Assembly: GCF_033807715.1 (NCBI RefSeq) | Contig: NC_084601.1 | Location: 18,158,690-18,222,689, forward strand | Length of the DNA stretch: 64,000 nucleotides | DNA from: Cololabis saira | Taxonomy: Eukaryota > Chordata > Actinopteri > Beloniformes > Belonidae | Direction of reading: 5' to 3' | Shown: in pieces, positions 10,566 to 23,150 of the stretch | Layout of the letters: every line of letters starts with the position of its first letter | How positions within the stretch are numbered: position 1 is the first letter of the stretch | The notes under the pieces: model-generated | Seen by the model: the letters and a program-made list of their open reading frames with translations, nothing else | Database searches by the model: none | What the model was told of the DNA's origin: nothing | Translations under genes and position numbers: made by a program

Positions 10566-11268
10566 TCAATTTCCACTAAGCCAAGCTTGCAAGTTCTCCA
10601 AGTTTTTATCCATCCCGCCAATGAGTTTGAAAACCGCAGCCAGCCTGCAATTCTGTTCAAGAATCGTATCCAGTTTGCGATTTTGCTCACACAGCATCTG
10701 AGTGTTGATAGCACAACATAATCCCTCACACAGGCCAGGCAGCCTTACAATGGCCAGAAAAGCTGCTGACATTTTTCACATTTTTTGGTATGCCAGGTAA
10801 CCACCAACCTCAAAAGCAGAACTCCTGTTATCAAAAATCCAATTATATAGACATCTTTGACATCTAAAACTCAGAACCCTGTAAGTGTGAGCCACTAGTT
10901 TCTGAAGGAGAACGCTGTAGCTCCCCTTTCTGTTATAGTAGTTGTTGGGATAGTTCACATTGGGAATCCTGTCTTCTTAAAAATACTTGTCATGACGGCT
11001 TTGGGTTGAGGGACTGGTTTTTCGGCAATAACTCTCCTTCCACACCTAACCAAAAGATGTCACAGGGTACTTCAACTAGCAAACAGGTTGGGGTTTTAAC
11101 ATTACTGACGAGCCTAAAGACGATAAAAGCAACGCTCTTCTCTGGTTGAAGCAGATCAAATACAAATGAAAACACCAGGAGACAAAGGCTGGTGAAGTTG
11201 AGTATTCTGAAGTTGAGGTTCCAATCGTTGGATGGAATGACCTTACCCCATTGGTCTTTTCTAATCAT
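10566..11268 (-). pseudogene. Unrecognised decayed ORF cluster, minus strand
   Basis: Three consecutive minus-strand frames (11268-10990, 10958-10776, 10772-10566) cover about 700 bp with few stops. The first has a hydrophobic run (LCLLVFSFVF). The third opens with a short hydrophobic run (AAFLAIV), then a polar stretch with leucine/isoleucine spacing suggestive of a coiled coil (NRKLDTILEQNCRLAAVF). That pairing is reminiscent of a membrane-fusion glycoprotein of an old retroelement, but the evidence is weak. No LTRs, polymerase or primer-binding site were seen nearby. It could equally be chance open frames in noncoding DNA. No function is assigned. Confidence 0.25.
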
Positions 11269-13060
11269 ACAGACAATCTTTTAATTATACACTCTACAGT
11301 TGGATTCGAGTGACAACATATGAAATTTTGACATTTAAAACCTAGAAACCATGTAAAAAAAATGGTCAACTGAATCTGAAAATGGTGCATCCTTGTCAAG
11401 TTGTCAACAAAAGCATCACTTGAGCATTACCAAGTTAAGTTAATATGGTAACAAAACAACAGAGCTATAAAGCTCTCTGACTTGTATTGGGATTGACCCT
11501 GATGAAGGGTACAAAAATGTTGCTTACTGCATGTTACTATGAATGGTGTACATCTCCTCGTTGATCTTCTGTTAGTCTTCTTTTTTCTATTTCTTCTTTT
11601 CTTTCTTTTTTTTCTGGCTCTTTATGTTGGATGAATGAGGATCTATTTCTTTTTTTTTTTTACACAAAATGTCATTGATCATTATATGCACTGTAGCGCT
11701 GCCTGTAGAGAGGCATAAAATGTGTTCAGAGGAAACAAAAGCCACCCCAAAATATTTGTGCTGGATTAAAACTGGATAACGAACCGCAATCATTACAAAT
11801 TGCTGTAGGTCCCCTGGCAATACCAGGCACAATCTTGTCATCCGATAATGAGTTATGTGTTGAACTGCCCCAGGCTTTTAGCCCACCTGTTTTCTTCTGG
11901 TCAAAATGATGAACCCATGTGTTAAACAACAGAGAATTTCCCCTTAATTGTTTTTCTTATTTTCAGATTTTGCTAAAAGATGTACACCATCTGGGCATAA
12001 AGATTGTATTCGGGTTATTTCTGCATCAGCGGTTAAAATCCCAGTCAGAGAGTCATTTACAAGAACCACAACCACTATTTTACTTTAACTTGGACAGAAC
12101 TAAAACATTCTTGCACCAGTGCAACATTACTTTTCAAAGATTCCATAAACAACTCAAGTTCAAACAATTAAAAACACCACATCAAGATGATTTAATCATT
12201 GACAAATACCTCAATGTTCAGATGCTGCAAATGACAGTAACCCGAGTTCTTTCAGTGCTGAATCCATAGGTGCAAATTTCTGAGCTGAAGAGGCCATAGG
12301 GATGTTTTTTTTGTTTGTTTGTTTTGCATGTCCAACAAGACACACTTGATTTAGAGGATGAGGAGTTATCTGAAGATGGGAAAACAAAAAAACAACCCAA
12401 AACAGCAAAATAACATGGGTCTCATCACCATTTCACATGACAACCCAGGAAGGATGGCAGCTCAAAATGTCATGAAGACGACTCCTGGAGCCAGACATGT
12501 TTGTCCCCATTTCTGGGATATTGACTCAACATTTCACCAGCTCATCACACCAGCTTTAAAAAAAAAATGTAAAAAAATGATTCCTGGAGATGACAAATAC
12601 GGCAGGTTTTTAAAAATGTGGAGACTGTTGGAAAAAGGATGAAAGAGATTAATCTGTATTCCTACATAAACACCTGCTAATCAATGCAGGTGTTTACAAG
12701 TCCCAAGGTGAGACTGTATCTAGTCCCTGAGATGTCGAGTGAAAGGCCCATTTTTCATGCTGTGATGCCACTGAAACTCTTCCAAACTCTCTTTTGGTTT
12801 CATTAGAGTGCAAAACAAAAGTAGTTTTGATTGCATTCACTGTACTTAGTTGAGTTATACAAGTATGATCTATTGATAAAAATATTGTGAACCACCTATG
12901 CACTGCCTTATGGAATTATGAAATTGCTAATAAATGTCTAAATAGTCAAGAAAACCATTACAACAACTGTGTTGGAATTCACAGGAGCGGTGTCTACTAA
13001 ATGACTGCAATATTTCTGCACTGGGAAAAAAGTTAACATAGCCGTCATAGTTGTTCAAGA
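11269..13060. other. Unassigned stretch with short overlapping ORFs
   Basis: Frames of 60-116 codons occur on both strands (for example 11919-12269 plus and 11726-11929 minus) with no recognised domain. Poly-T runs occur near 11580-11660. A perfect 11-bp hairpin (TAAACACCTGC, 12667-12677, with its complement at 12686-12696) lies at 12667-12696. It may belong with the decayed cluster to its left. Confidence 0.4.
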
Positions 13061-13200
13061 GTGACTGATGTGGTAATCCCAAGTGACCAGAAGATCCAGA
13101 AGAAGGAACACAAGAAAATGAGGTTGAAGGAGGAGATAGAGAAGATCTGGAAAGTGAAAGTTAAGTGGAAAGTTAAAAAAAGAAATCCTTGTCAGGAGTC
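13061..13200 (+). mobile_element. LINE ORF2 tail fragment (probable)
   Basis: The frame starting at 13061 reads VVIPSDQKIQKKEHKKM, then KEEIEKIWKVK. This matches a motif I know from the C-terminal part of fish non-LTR retrotransposon polyproteins: a 'D-x-A-I-P-G-D-x-x-I-x-x-K-E-x-E-K' stretch followed by 'L-x-x-E-x-x-x-M-W-x-V-K'. Upstream, stops break the frame, and after about residue 45 the likeness ends. It is a short decayed relic of a 3' LINE end in plus orientation. The clade is not assigned. Confidence 0.5.
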
Positions 13201-13627
13201 TTTACACATTTTCATGCAGGACTTTACTTGGTCAAGCAATGAAATAGGTGACTTAAAACAGGACATCGGTGTGTTTCTTGAAATTGAAGCACACTTAGCC
13301 TTACATGTCGTTCATATGTGTTAGGAAAGAAAGAAAAATGTCAACACTTGCTGTTGGGAGAAAAAAATGAAACAAAACCAACAACAAAAGTCCAAGTCAT
13401 ATCCACATAGGGAAGGCAAGAACATTTGTGCAGAACTGGCATGAGTAATGGGGGTACCTGGGAAGGGTCAACGTGGCATTTTAGCACTAACTGTACCCAC
13501 CATTAGCAAGTGCCAGAGAGTTCCTTGGAGCCCTCTGCAGAATATTAACCCACTCCAAGGGCCACTGGGCTGGGAAAATGGTAATAAAAGTATTTAGCCC
13601 TCCTGAGTATCTGTGAAGCTACAGTAC

Positions 13628-13648
13628 GTGTGTGTGTGTGTGTGTGTG

Positions 13649-13738
<90 letters not shown>
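13628..13738. repeat. (GT)n microsatellite
   Basis: About 110 bp of GT dinucleotides, with a single phase slip (TGTTGTG near 13650). Two His/Thr-repeat ORFs read through it on the minus strand (13545-13934 and 13619-13858). They are translation artefacts of the dinucleotide. Confidence 0.97.
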
Positions 13739-13741
<3 letters not shown>

Positions 13742-15779
13742 GCTTCCTGATTGGAATGCATTCACACATGCAGTCGCATGGATGAAGCTGAGCGATCGGA
13801 GTTGAGCTGTGACAGCAGCAGCTGTCAACATTGTGGTGTGTGTGATGTATGAGCTCATCCGTCACTGTGAGACCCCTCTCTGTGGAAGGGGAAGAGTGGC
13901 AATCCAACATCACTGGCAATTCTTGTCTGGCCAATTCTCACTTTAAATTAAGTCCCCTTGTTTTTGTTTTTCATTAGGTTCATGTTGAGTTTCTGGTCTT
14001 TTTGACAAAAAAAAATCAAATTGAATGACACATTTTTTTTCCTTTTTGGAAACACGTGTTTGGGGAAAAAAAGGGCATACTGTACAATCACATGATTAAA
14101 CAGAAAAAAAATACTTCAAATCATTATTTTTAAAGCTGTATAAATCAAGCAACTATCAAATTCACTGAGAGTCTTACTGATCTGAACATGCTGAATATAA
14201 AATGTTGTTTCAAACACAAACACACAGTCAAACACACACACACACCAGTGCGACAGTGCCCACATGTCGCCAGCTGGCCACATGTGAGTCAAAAACCACA
14301 GAGGATGAGACACATCTGTGTAGCCGAGGCACAACAACACAGAAACAGGATGAGAGATTTGTGTTTGTGTAGAAGACTTAGATAAAGCCCATGGGACACA
14401 ATAAAAAAGAAAAGAGAGCAAGAGCGAGTGAGAGAACACTGACTGAAAAAGAACTTAGAAGAACCCACACGACTAAAAATGAAATATATTCCTTGCAGGC
14501 CAATGTTGCTGATGCACTGCGTTCTTTGCTTATTATTTTCATGTTTTCTGATTCTTCACTGAAGTAGATTTGCATAAAAGAGACAAAAAAAGTTTTGCTC
14601 GCTTTCCCACACAAGTTGTGCTCACTGAGGTTACTGTTGTTCACAATAATCTCCTTAGTCCTTTCAGATAGATCTTTGCAGGCAGCAGAGTGCCTGTGCA
14701 CACAATACTTGCCAGATAAAATCCAGTAGCAGGAGATGTGTTTCCTCTGAGCTTTTAACTTAAGACCCACTGAAGCGGATGGTCCAATCAACACTTGGAT
14801 CCCTTTGCGGATGTCCGTTCCGTCATCGTGAATATAATTCTCATAATTCCCCTATCTAGTGTTTATGCACTGGGAGGTCAACAGCCCCGTGTCTGACACC
14901 AGCATAAATCAAGGAGCAATTCATTGTCTGGATTAAGTCAGCTGAATACAAACCATCTTTAAAGCTCTGCAGTAAAGTATGGGTCTAACCAATGTCCACG
15001 TCCTCATGCAAAGCCATTATCAAGCATGACAGGCTCACATACGTGTGGTTTATATTGCTATTATTACACATAACCCTGTTCACATCAATCAGTTAAGCAT
15101 GTGCCCTTCAACATCAGAACACCGTGTCTGCATGTATAAAACCTCTTTCTTTTAATCATTTCTTTAGGGGTAACAATCTCGTCCAACATTCTGTAATCAG
15201 CGGGTGTGACGGAACAAGTTGCCTTTCCAATCCCTGGCTTAGAGTCTTCTTCAACACAGCACGCTGTTCATAATTTATATTGTCATCCCATTTACAGTGA
15301 AGTAAACAAAAAGCAGGGTATGTTGCAGGGCACAGCCGCCTCGTGATGCAGAAGCTGCTACAGTATCGGCCTGCTTTGTATCAGATCAAATACATCTTTT
15401 TTTCCTCTCTTCCGATGTGGCAGGCTGCCTTTTAAAAGCCCCCCAAAAAATATCCACTAAAAGCTGCTGTAACTCAGACAGCAAAGACATGTTTGAAAAA
15501 GTAAGAATAATTACATGACATTGCTCTCCAAAAATCGAGTTATACCCTGCGCCGCCTTTTTCTCTCAACCTCTCATTTTTCCCTCACCACTGAAAGACAC
15601 AAACAAGAAAACAAATAAAACACAGGTCTCAGATGGATGAAATGATGTTAGAAGCTTTACCTAATACTCACTGAAGTGAGCGAGCCCAGAGAAAGACATA
15701 ACAAGCAAAGATAGGTGCTGGTGGTGAGTAAATGCGTAGAAGCTTGTGGGGAAGATGCTTTTCAGCATCTTGCAAGGCT

Positions 15780-15910
15780 GCGCTCTGATTAGCGATTCCT
15801 CTAATGAATGCTATTTAGTGGTCAAAGTGCTGCTTTCCCACATCCTGGCCTTTACCTCTGACCATTTTAATCATCATCACTGATTGATAAGATGTTGCTA
15901 CTAGCAACAC
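15780..15910. promoter_or_regulatory. Candidate regulatory element (TGATTGAT + X-box-like palindrome)
   Basis: TGATTGAT at 15881-15888 is the classic PBX-HOX composite site. Six bases further on is GTTGCTACTAGCAAC (15894-15908), a perfect odd-length palindrome of the RFX X-box form. GATTAGCGATTCCTCTAATG upstream adds homeodomain-type TAAT/ATTA cores. The density of such sites in a gene-free region is compatible with an enhancer. No conservation data are available here. Confidence 0.3.
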
Positions 15911-18900
15911 ACAAGACCCTTCTGCAATGCAGGGAAGGGGGAAACAACTCCCCCCCACAAAGTTGTGGGCTGTCAGGGCAGAATGAGAAGTGACAAGGTG
16001 TGGGATGGCAGATGCTTCATGCCATTGTGCTGTGTGACACCGCTGTCAAGTGTATGAGTCCATTTTTCGCCGAGTTTTTAATGAGATATGCTGTTGAAGG
16101 CCAAGTCACAGGAAACATTAAGATCCTCAAAAAAAAAATGTTACTGTTGTTCCGCAGTGGCTGAATTAATATTTCTTTTGGATCCTCAAGGCTTCTTGGT
16201 GTCTCTATCACTTGGTCGTGTGTGAGCTGATGGTCTTTGGGGCAGTAAAATTCAGTGTTAATGCTTCACTGCTACTTGTCAGGCCTGCTCAAATATATTT
16301 TGAAGTGGATGTGAAAGGACACAAAGCTCGAGGAAAATAAGAACCCCAGGCTTGCTCTCTGGCCTGTATTAACACTTCACAAAACTCTCTGTGAATGCAT
16401 CTGAATACTACATTTTACATACATATAGTTGTCTGGAAATTGATATAAATCAGGACAGAAGTTTTCAAAAATGAACTTGTCCTGATTGCATTATAGAATG
16501 AGGTAAATGCAACCCTGTGATTCTATCACTCTTTATTTTGCAGAATGTGCAAGAGACACAATGTATACAAACCAAAAAACAGACCCTTTTGACTTGAAGT
16601 CATAATTTTCTGTATGGCATTAACAGGCTCTCGCATCATTGTGGAGGAACTCTTCTTTTGAAATAGTTATTCTGTTCATGGAGGTTTGTTCTCATATTTT
16701 AGTTTTGCTCTTGTTTGTGGAATTGTTATCCTGCTGCCCAATCCAGATGTGGTTAAACTGGCTTAAGCTGCTGGAAATAAAAATAAACGTGTGCACTTTC
16801 TTTTTTGCACAACTGTGAGAGAATAACAGGAAGTGGAAGGTACTTTTGCTTATTTTTTTTTTTCTGCAATCAATACATACTGAAATTGATCCACAAGAAG
16901 CTTTCTAACTTCTCACATTTGCAGTGTTTTTGGTCAAAACCATTTCCATTCAAAATGACGATAACACAACAAATTTTAGTTTAGCCAAATTTACAACACA
17001 GCAGTGTTTTGTCATTCTGAATGTTCATTCAAAAATAAAAACTACGAAAAGTCCTTCATGGAAAACCTTAAAGCAGTCTAATTATCGACTTTTCAAAAAA
17101 TGGTTAAAGGTCCAACTGTCATTTGTAAGCTAAAATGTCAGTTAATAAAAAAGTTAAGAATATTTTTACACAATATTTTGCATGTACTAACTTTTGTCTG
17201 TTTGTTTTTTGTCTTTTTCTATGCTGGCCTTGAATGGTTGATCTGTTTGCTACTAAACCAGCAGAAAAACATCCCTCCACAAAGGTACCACGTTCCTCTT
17301 TTTTCCACTGACCTAAGATCTTTCACTTTGATCAACCAACTTTTGTAAATGCAGTCCAGTTATTTTCTTTAGCTTTTATTTAGGCTTTTATTTAGAAATT
17401 TTGATTTCAGCCAATCCCTTTATGATTACCAAGTAAAAAATAAAATTATTTATCTTTCAAATTCTCAGAGCTTGACAAAAACAACAAGCAAATAACTCGT
17501 ATTTTTAAAACTCTAAAGCCAAATATCTTATCAAAAACTTCTCCTGTGTATGGCGCATGAGGTAAACATATGTGTCCAATCAAATGATTGTAACTGAATC
17601 CCAGTTAGCTTGAGGTTGGCTTGAAATTATTTGTAATACTCTCACATTTCTCAAGATATTTGTCAAGGTGAGTAGCATCCCATAAATGTTTCAACATTAG
17701 TATCATACTTGTAGATGAGACCATGAGGTGATATATCTACTTAAACTACATGCTGATAAAAACTGCTTATTATTCCATCTGCAGAGGTGTTTCATTTTGC
17801 ATGACTGCTACCAGAGCAGCAACATAAGGATACAATATTAGATTCTGAAACGTACTCGGCATAACATTAAACCACAGTTGTGTTATTAAAGTGCCATCAA
17901 TGCTATTGATGTGAGTAGTAGTACGTACGAGCGCGTCTGTGTTGCTTGGCTTAGTCTTATTGTGTCTGTGCAATGGCAGCGGAATCAGTAAAGTGCTAAT
18001 TAGATGTGGCAGTGGAGCATGGGACAGAGGGAGTGGACAATCTCCACAGTAAGAGATAATTTCACACTCTCTGCCCTGATAACTGTCCAACGGCTGCTCG
18101 AAGCACAACTGGCAGAGAGGTCCTGCTGAGTAATCTCACTTAAAGCCAAGCCAAGTAAAAACACATATTGCACTGGCAGGAAAGCAAGTGTGTCAGGATC
18201 TGCTGCTGGCAATCTTTCATTCCATCAGCAACACAGCGTCCTCTAATTAATCTTGTTGCATTTTTATTTGCTGAACTGTTTCCAGCAGCTTAAAGAATGA
18301 AATGGTCTTGATGGCTTCAATTTTTAAAGAGGGTTCCAGAGTTAAAGGCAACTAATGACCCGATAGAATCCCACAAGATATTAGAGACACTGTATTTGTA
18401 TTTTTATTAAGTTTTAGATTTAAAGCAACCAGTCTACTATAATTGAGGAGCCCTGGCTGTAGCTGATAGATGAAATTATCAAAAGCACTTTGACATCTTC
18501 TATGGGCTAATGAGGAATTCAGAATGTAAATGAATGCCTCTTGGTGGGCATATCTATATCTTTAGACGTAATAGAGCAGATGATTATTTATCTGTTATTT
18601 ATCTGTGTTGATGCTTACAATATGTAAAGGTAGCTGTGCCAAGCACAAGCAGATATGCGAGGCAATGCACTGCATACACGCAGCTTTGGCGACAATATAC
18701 GCCTGACTTGGGACCAATCAGGTCACATGGCATGGAGGGTCATGGCTCTTTCAACTGTGACAGTTACCAATTATAGATACGAACAGCAACACCCTAGCAA
18801 TGCAAACCATCACCTATACAGATACACAGTATTTGACAGCATTATTTATTCAAAAGGCTCTGAAATGTCAACATTTACTTCAATTTAAGATGTATAATAG

Positions 18901-19148
18901 TCCAAAACTAGAGCAGTAATTGTTAACCAGAGGGAGAGTTTACACGCTCTTTTGTGGTACACCAGATGGTTGAACGGAGCAAAATAAACTATTATCCCAA
19001 ACTAAAATGATGTGACTTTGAATGGAATCAGTATCCCTAAGTGCATTAGAGTAATTTTGTCCATTTGGGAATGAACATAAAAATAATCCAAAGGAAATAT
19101 GAACTGAGAAATGAAGCCCAGAGCACAACAGAGAGCTAACTGTTTGAC

Positions 19149-19161
19149 GGGGGGGGGGGGT
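19149..19161. repeat. G13 homopolymer run
   Basis: An uninterrupted run of about 13 G between GAC and TTC. It is the only long G-run in the window. Confidence 0.9.
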
Positions 19162-21599
19162 TCAAGATTGCAGAAAGGCTGGAATTCAATCTATTGACGT
19201 TTCAGGTTCAATCTATTGATTGTCATGTTTTTAATAATAAGTTACTTGTCATCTTATTACTTGCCATCTTACACGTGATGTTATTATGAACCTATAGGTT
19301 CAAATAGCTGGCACAACTCTGATGTTAAAGAAAGGTCCAGGCCATCTCTGAGTTGTCCATCTGTTCGCCAAGTACAGGTTTGTTCTTTTCCAGTGAATAC
19401 ATGTAACCTAACAAAGAAAAGGCAACACATATGGAGCTCTGGAACAACCACATAGCGATGCTTGAATGTTATTGTTGATGAAAAAAAACAAGATTACAAC
19501 TACGTTTAGTGTTAGTGAGAGATTTATTTTTATTCTTAAGGGTCCCGCTATCCAAAGCAGAAGAATTTGTAGGTCAGTCTTCATCTCTTTATGAATAAGT
19601 GTTCCACCATATACATACCGGTGGTCTATACAAAATCAAATAACTGTGTTATCCTATGGTTTGGCGAAGGAATTGTTTTATTTGCCAATTGATTAAAAAA
19701 AAAAAAAAAATCAGTGATCTTAGTCCTCTTTGGCATAATTGCTTCCTCTTTTTTTTCTTCTTCTAGGGATCAATAAAATATGAATAGACTTTCAAGGGGG
19801 CTGGTGAAGAAAACACTCTCACACGTTCTGTTAAAATATTTTTAGTCAGACAAGCTTTATGAATAAAATCCCACATAATAAAATTAAAATCAATCTGTCT
19901 GATGTCTTGTTATACTTTATATACAAAAGATTGTCAAATAATGAATTTAACTTTACATAAATCGATTCAGTCAATTCCACATCCACAATTCAAAAAAACT
20001 TTGGATCAGTTGTTTGCAGTGGGACTCAAGTTCTGCACCTTTATTGAACATGTGGAGAAACAGTAGGCGGCAAAGAAATATCTAAAAAGTTCTTAAATAT
20101 TTATTTTCTTTCTTTTATTTTGTAACTTGTAGTTATTTTGTCATTTTAATAAGTAATGATGATGTTGAAATATTTACAGCTGATTTATTTGTGTTGAAAT
20201 TGAACTGAACTAAGAACTGATTAAAAAAATGTCTCCAGTTCCCGTTTAATCCATTTAACTTCTTTGAAAAGGGCAAAACCATCTGGGTTTGCATAACTTT
20301 TCCAGTTTCTGCTAGCCTCTTTAATAGTGGTATCAAAAAAATCCACAGCAACTGGTATTACTTATATTCGGCAGAACTTTAATTTCTTTTTTTCCTATTT
20401 ATAAGCAGTGAGGGATACAAATAAATGTTTTAAAAATAGAAAAGTGAAGTATAGGATTGGCTGGTTGTTTGGCCCTTTGGCCATTTCCCCAAATTACATC
20501 TACTTCTGCTTCTTACATTCTACTTCCGTGGCCTTAAATTGCTTTGCCAAAAATAACTGTAACAGCAAAGCATGCACCCACATGAATAAGCGTGCTCTAA
20601 CTAAATGGTCCTCCCACCTTCCTCCCATGTGGAAGCGCACAGCCAATGATGGTGATTAACAATGTAATGATGTCCCTGAGACGTTTCTCTGCCTCTCTCT
20701 TGCTTACATTACATGGTGCATAGTCATACATTAGGCAGCTCGGGCCACTGTTAATGCTGGTGTTAATGCTAAAATTCATTTCATGTGTTGGAGTCCCTCC
20801 AGTCATGGGGTTCAGCTCACATTAGCCTTGTTCTTAAGGAGAGGATGAGCAATTTGCACATTTTGTTAAGCAATTAAGTGCTTGTTTGACTATGAGATTT
20901 TACATGAGGGCTGACAGCATTATCACATGGCAGAAAAAGATGCAAGAAAACATATGTGTGTACATGAAACACACAACAAACGCACATCATAGCAAAACAC
21001 AACACAGCAGAATGAAATAGAACTGAAAGTTAAGCCCTAAAGCTACAACATTATGAGACATTGAAGGTATTTTTACAATTAATTATCTAAAATGTGGTCC
21101 TGTACAGGATGAAGTAGGAAAACAAATTAATAAATACAAGAATGAATCATCCAAAATTAATTTCATCAATAAAACACTCCATGAATGTTTAGTCAGAATC
21201 ATACCGGTTGACACCACTAAATCATACTAAATCTCCAAAGTTGTCCACACTCAGGCGAATCCAGTGGAAATAATTTGGTCACCAAACAACACTATAGTAA
21301 GTAAAAGTATGTGTACCCCCACTAATTAACTTATTTTCTGCAATAAAGTGTCATAAAATGTGATGTGATTGTCATCAAAGTGACAATAAAAGACTTTAAG
21401 CTTGTGACAGAAAATTATCATTTGAACAGAAACGTTAAATGCTCATAGAGCTTTTGGAAAATAAAAGTGAATGCATAGACTTATTTCACTGAAAAATGAT
21501 TAGAATCAGTAGTTTACACACTTGGCATCCAGTTAATTAAACAAGTTTGATGGTGTGGTTTAGATCGACTTTGCCTTCTGAATGAAATTCAAACAACAG

Positions 21600-22200
21600 A
21601 TTTGCTGTTAATGAGAAGCATCCACTGATGTGAAGCATGCCTCACAAAAAAAGGGATCACAAGACACATATGAACCTGCATAAGGCTGGAGAGGATACAA
21701 AGCCATTGCAAAGTGTTTAAGTATCCACCAGCTCATATTTTGGACAAATTGCCAATAAATAAAGACAATTATTGTTGCTGCTCTTAGTAGATTGAACACA
21801 CACACAACAACTGAAGGCTTGAAAACATCACCTGAGCTGGCAAGTATCTCAAGAGTCTAATGTTTATCAGTAATTGAACAGGGAGCGTATGCAGGGCAGA
21901 ACACCACGGCGGAGTGTGGTCACTCGGGACCCGCCGTCCCGCAGGTTTTGGATGTTGCTCTGCTCTAACACACCTGGTTTAGCATAGTATAAGTTGGATG
22001 ATGCAGCATTACAATTATTCTAAGCATCAAAGTAAATTGCCCAGTCAGTCAAGACCTTAACCCTATAAAGATGCTCTGAAATTATCCTAAGAGCTGTTCA
22101 CATCAGGCATCCTGCAAGCATGTCTAAGTTCATGGAGGTCTGATCCAGGGCTTCTGAAAACACTTGCTAGAAGTTGTGAGATGACTCGAACTGATGTTAA
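21600..22200 (+). mobile_element. Tc1/mariner relic, internally deleted
   Basis: Near 21640-21720 the plus strand reads as fragments (KHASQKKGSQ, then GWRGYKAIAKCL) that resemble the N-terminal DNA-binding part of fish Tc1-like transposases, which have a conserved 'AGxGYKxIxKxL' helix. Near 22045-22150, CCTTAACCCTATAAAGATGC followed by GAGCTGTTCACATCAGGCAT reads as the 'DLNPIxMLW...LKRAVHxRHP' C-terminal block, broken by stops. The catalytic middle is missing. Between the two lies a piece of another repeat (about 21930-21986). It is a dead element. Confidence 0.5.
21930..21986 (+). repeat. Partial copy of a palindromic fish repeat
   Basis: GTCCCGCAGGTTTTGGATGT, then CTGCTCTAACACACCTG, matches the internal parts of the 217-bp element at 37673-37889, which has TGCAGGTTTTAGATGTTTC and, on the other arm, the reverse complement of CTGCTTTAACACACCTGATT. 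Only one arm is present. Confidence 0.5.
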
Positions 22201-22276
22201 CTCCACAAGTTCACGAAACAAAGTATTGTGTTATCAACAGTATCATATTGTTTTTGTCCATTATAGTCATTTACAG

Positions 22277-23150
22277 CAGTGATTCTCAACCAGGGGTCCG
22301 CGGACCACAAGTGGTACGTGGTGTAATTACAAGGGGTCCGTGATAATAAAATATATATTTTTAAAAAAGATCCTTAGATATTTATAGAAATAGATTATTA
22401 TTCATTTCAAATGTGACCAAGACCTGTATCTACCTAAACTACAGATGGTAACATGACCTTCTTTTTCTCTTTCACAATTATCATTCATTGTATGTGAATT
22501 AGAAATCTTGAAACCCTTTTGCATTGTTGAAGTTACTGCATGACACTGTTAACACAAATGTAACATGATCTGCATCCTTTTCAAATTATAAGCCCCCTAG
22601 CGTTTCAGTGGGCATACACCATTCAGTTCTCAAAAAATGCTTTTATTGTGAAATATATGCAGGAAGATGTTGGAGGAACGCTCATTAACTTGCAAAGTTA
22701 AAGCTAGCGCTTGAAATTGCAATCATGTTAAAACAAAAAACAAAAAAAACAAAGAACAACACGATAAGCACAGTAACACAAAGAAGAAGAGGAAGAAAAG
22801 AAGTAGACGACAATGGCTCGTATTAAATAAAAGACCGATTGTTCCGGACGTAGCAGACGCTGAGCCACCGGAAAAGAAAAAGACAACAGACAGCAAAAAG
22901 AAACTTTATAAAGAAGAACATATGTCAGGATTTACAGCAACTGATTGGGACCCTCAGCAGCCTCTGTGTTTTTATGTGGAGAGGTTCTGTCAAACCAAGC
23001 CATGAAACCAGCACACGTGCAGCAGCATCTGAGCACCAGGCACCATCATCAGTGGGCAAGACTGCTGAATTTTTCACTCGAAAATTGTCCGAGCAAGTAA
23101 GACTTCAGCAATTTTAGTCCGCCTCCACCATCCCTGAACTGGGGTGGGGG
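22277..23150 (+). mobile_element. hAT relic with broken BED zinc finger
   Basis: The left end CAGTGATTCTCAACC followed by GGGGTCCGCGGACC is a typical hAT terminus. Near 22835-23110 the plus strand reads as the start of a ZBED-type transposase: VPDVADAEPPEKKK, then LYKEEHMSGFTATDWDPQQP, then after a one-base shift CGEVLSNQAMKPAHVQQHLS and TRHHHQ. The BED finger residues would be C-x2-C just before GEVLSN and H-x4-H in QHLSTRH. An extra T in the run at about 22969-22973 splits the first pair into another frame. The catalytic domain and the right terminus were not found. Confidence 0.6.

Larger units (their letters stand above)
13740..21599. other. Long gene-free stretch
   Basis: About 7.9 kb with no gene or transposon that I can identify. 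ORFs of 60-138 codons are scattered on both strands without recognisable domains. Noted structure: possible conserved noncoding DNA near 15780-15910 (listed separately), a G13 run at 19149-19161 and an A-run near 19697. The balance of motifs suggests intergenic or intronic DNA. Confidence 0.55.

Noticed and set aside
10776..10958. Firm assignment of this frame to a known retroviral envelope family
   Set aside because: Only a few residues look familiar, order and spacing with neighbouring frames do not fit, and no LTR or polymerase is present. It was kept as an unrecognised cluster.
13545..13934. 129-codon His/Thr-repeat ORF
   Set aside because: It is the translation of a (GT)n microsatellite.
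14378..14794. 138-codon minus-strand ORF with a hydrophobic C-terminus
   Set aside because: No recognised motif or supporting context. Length is within chance expectation.
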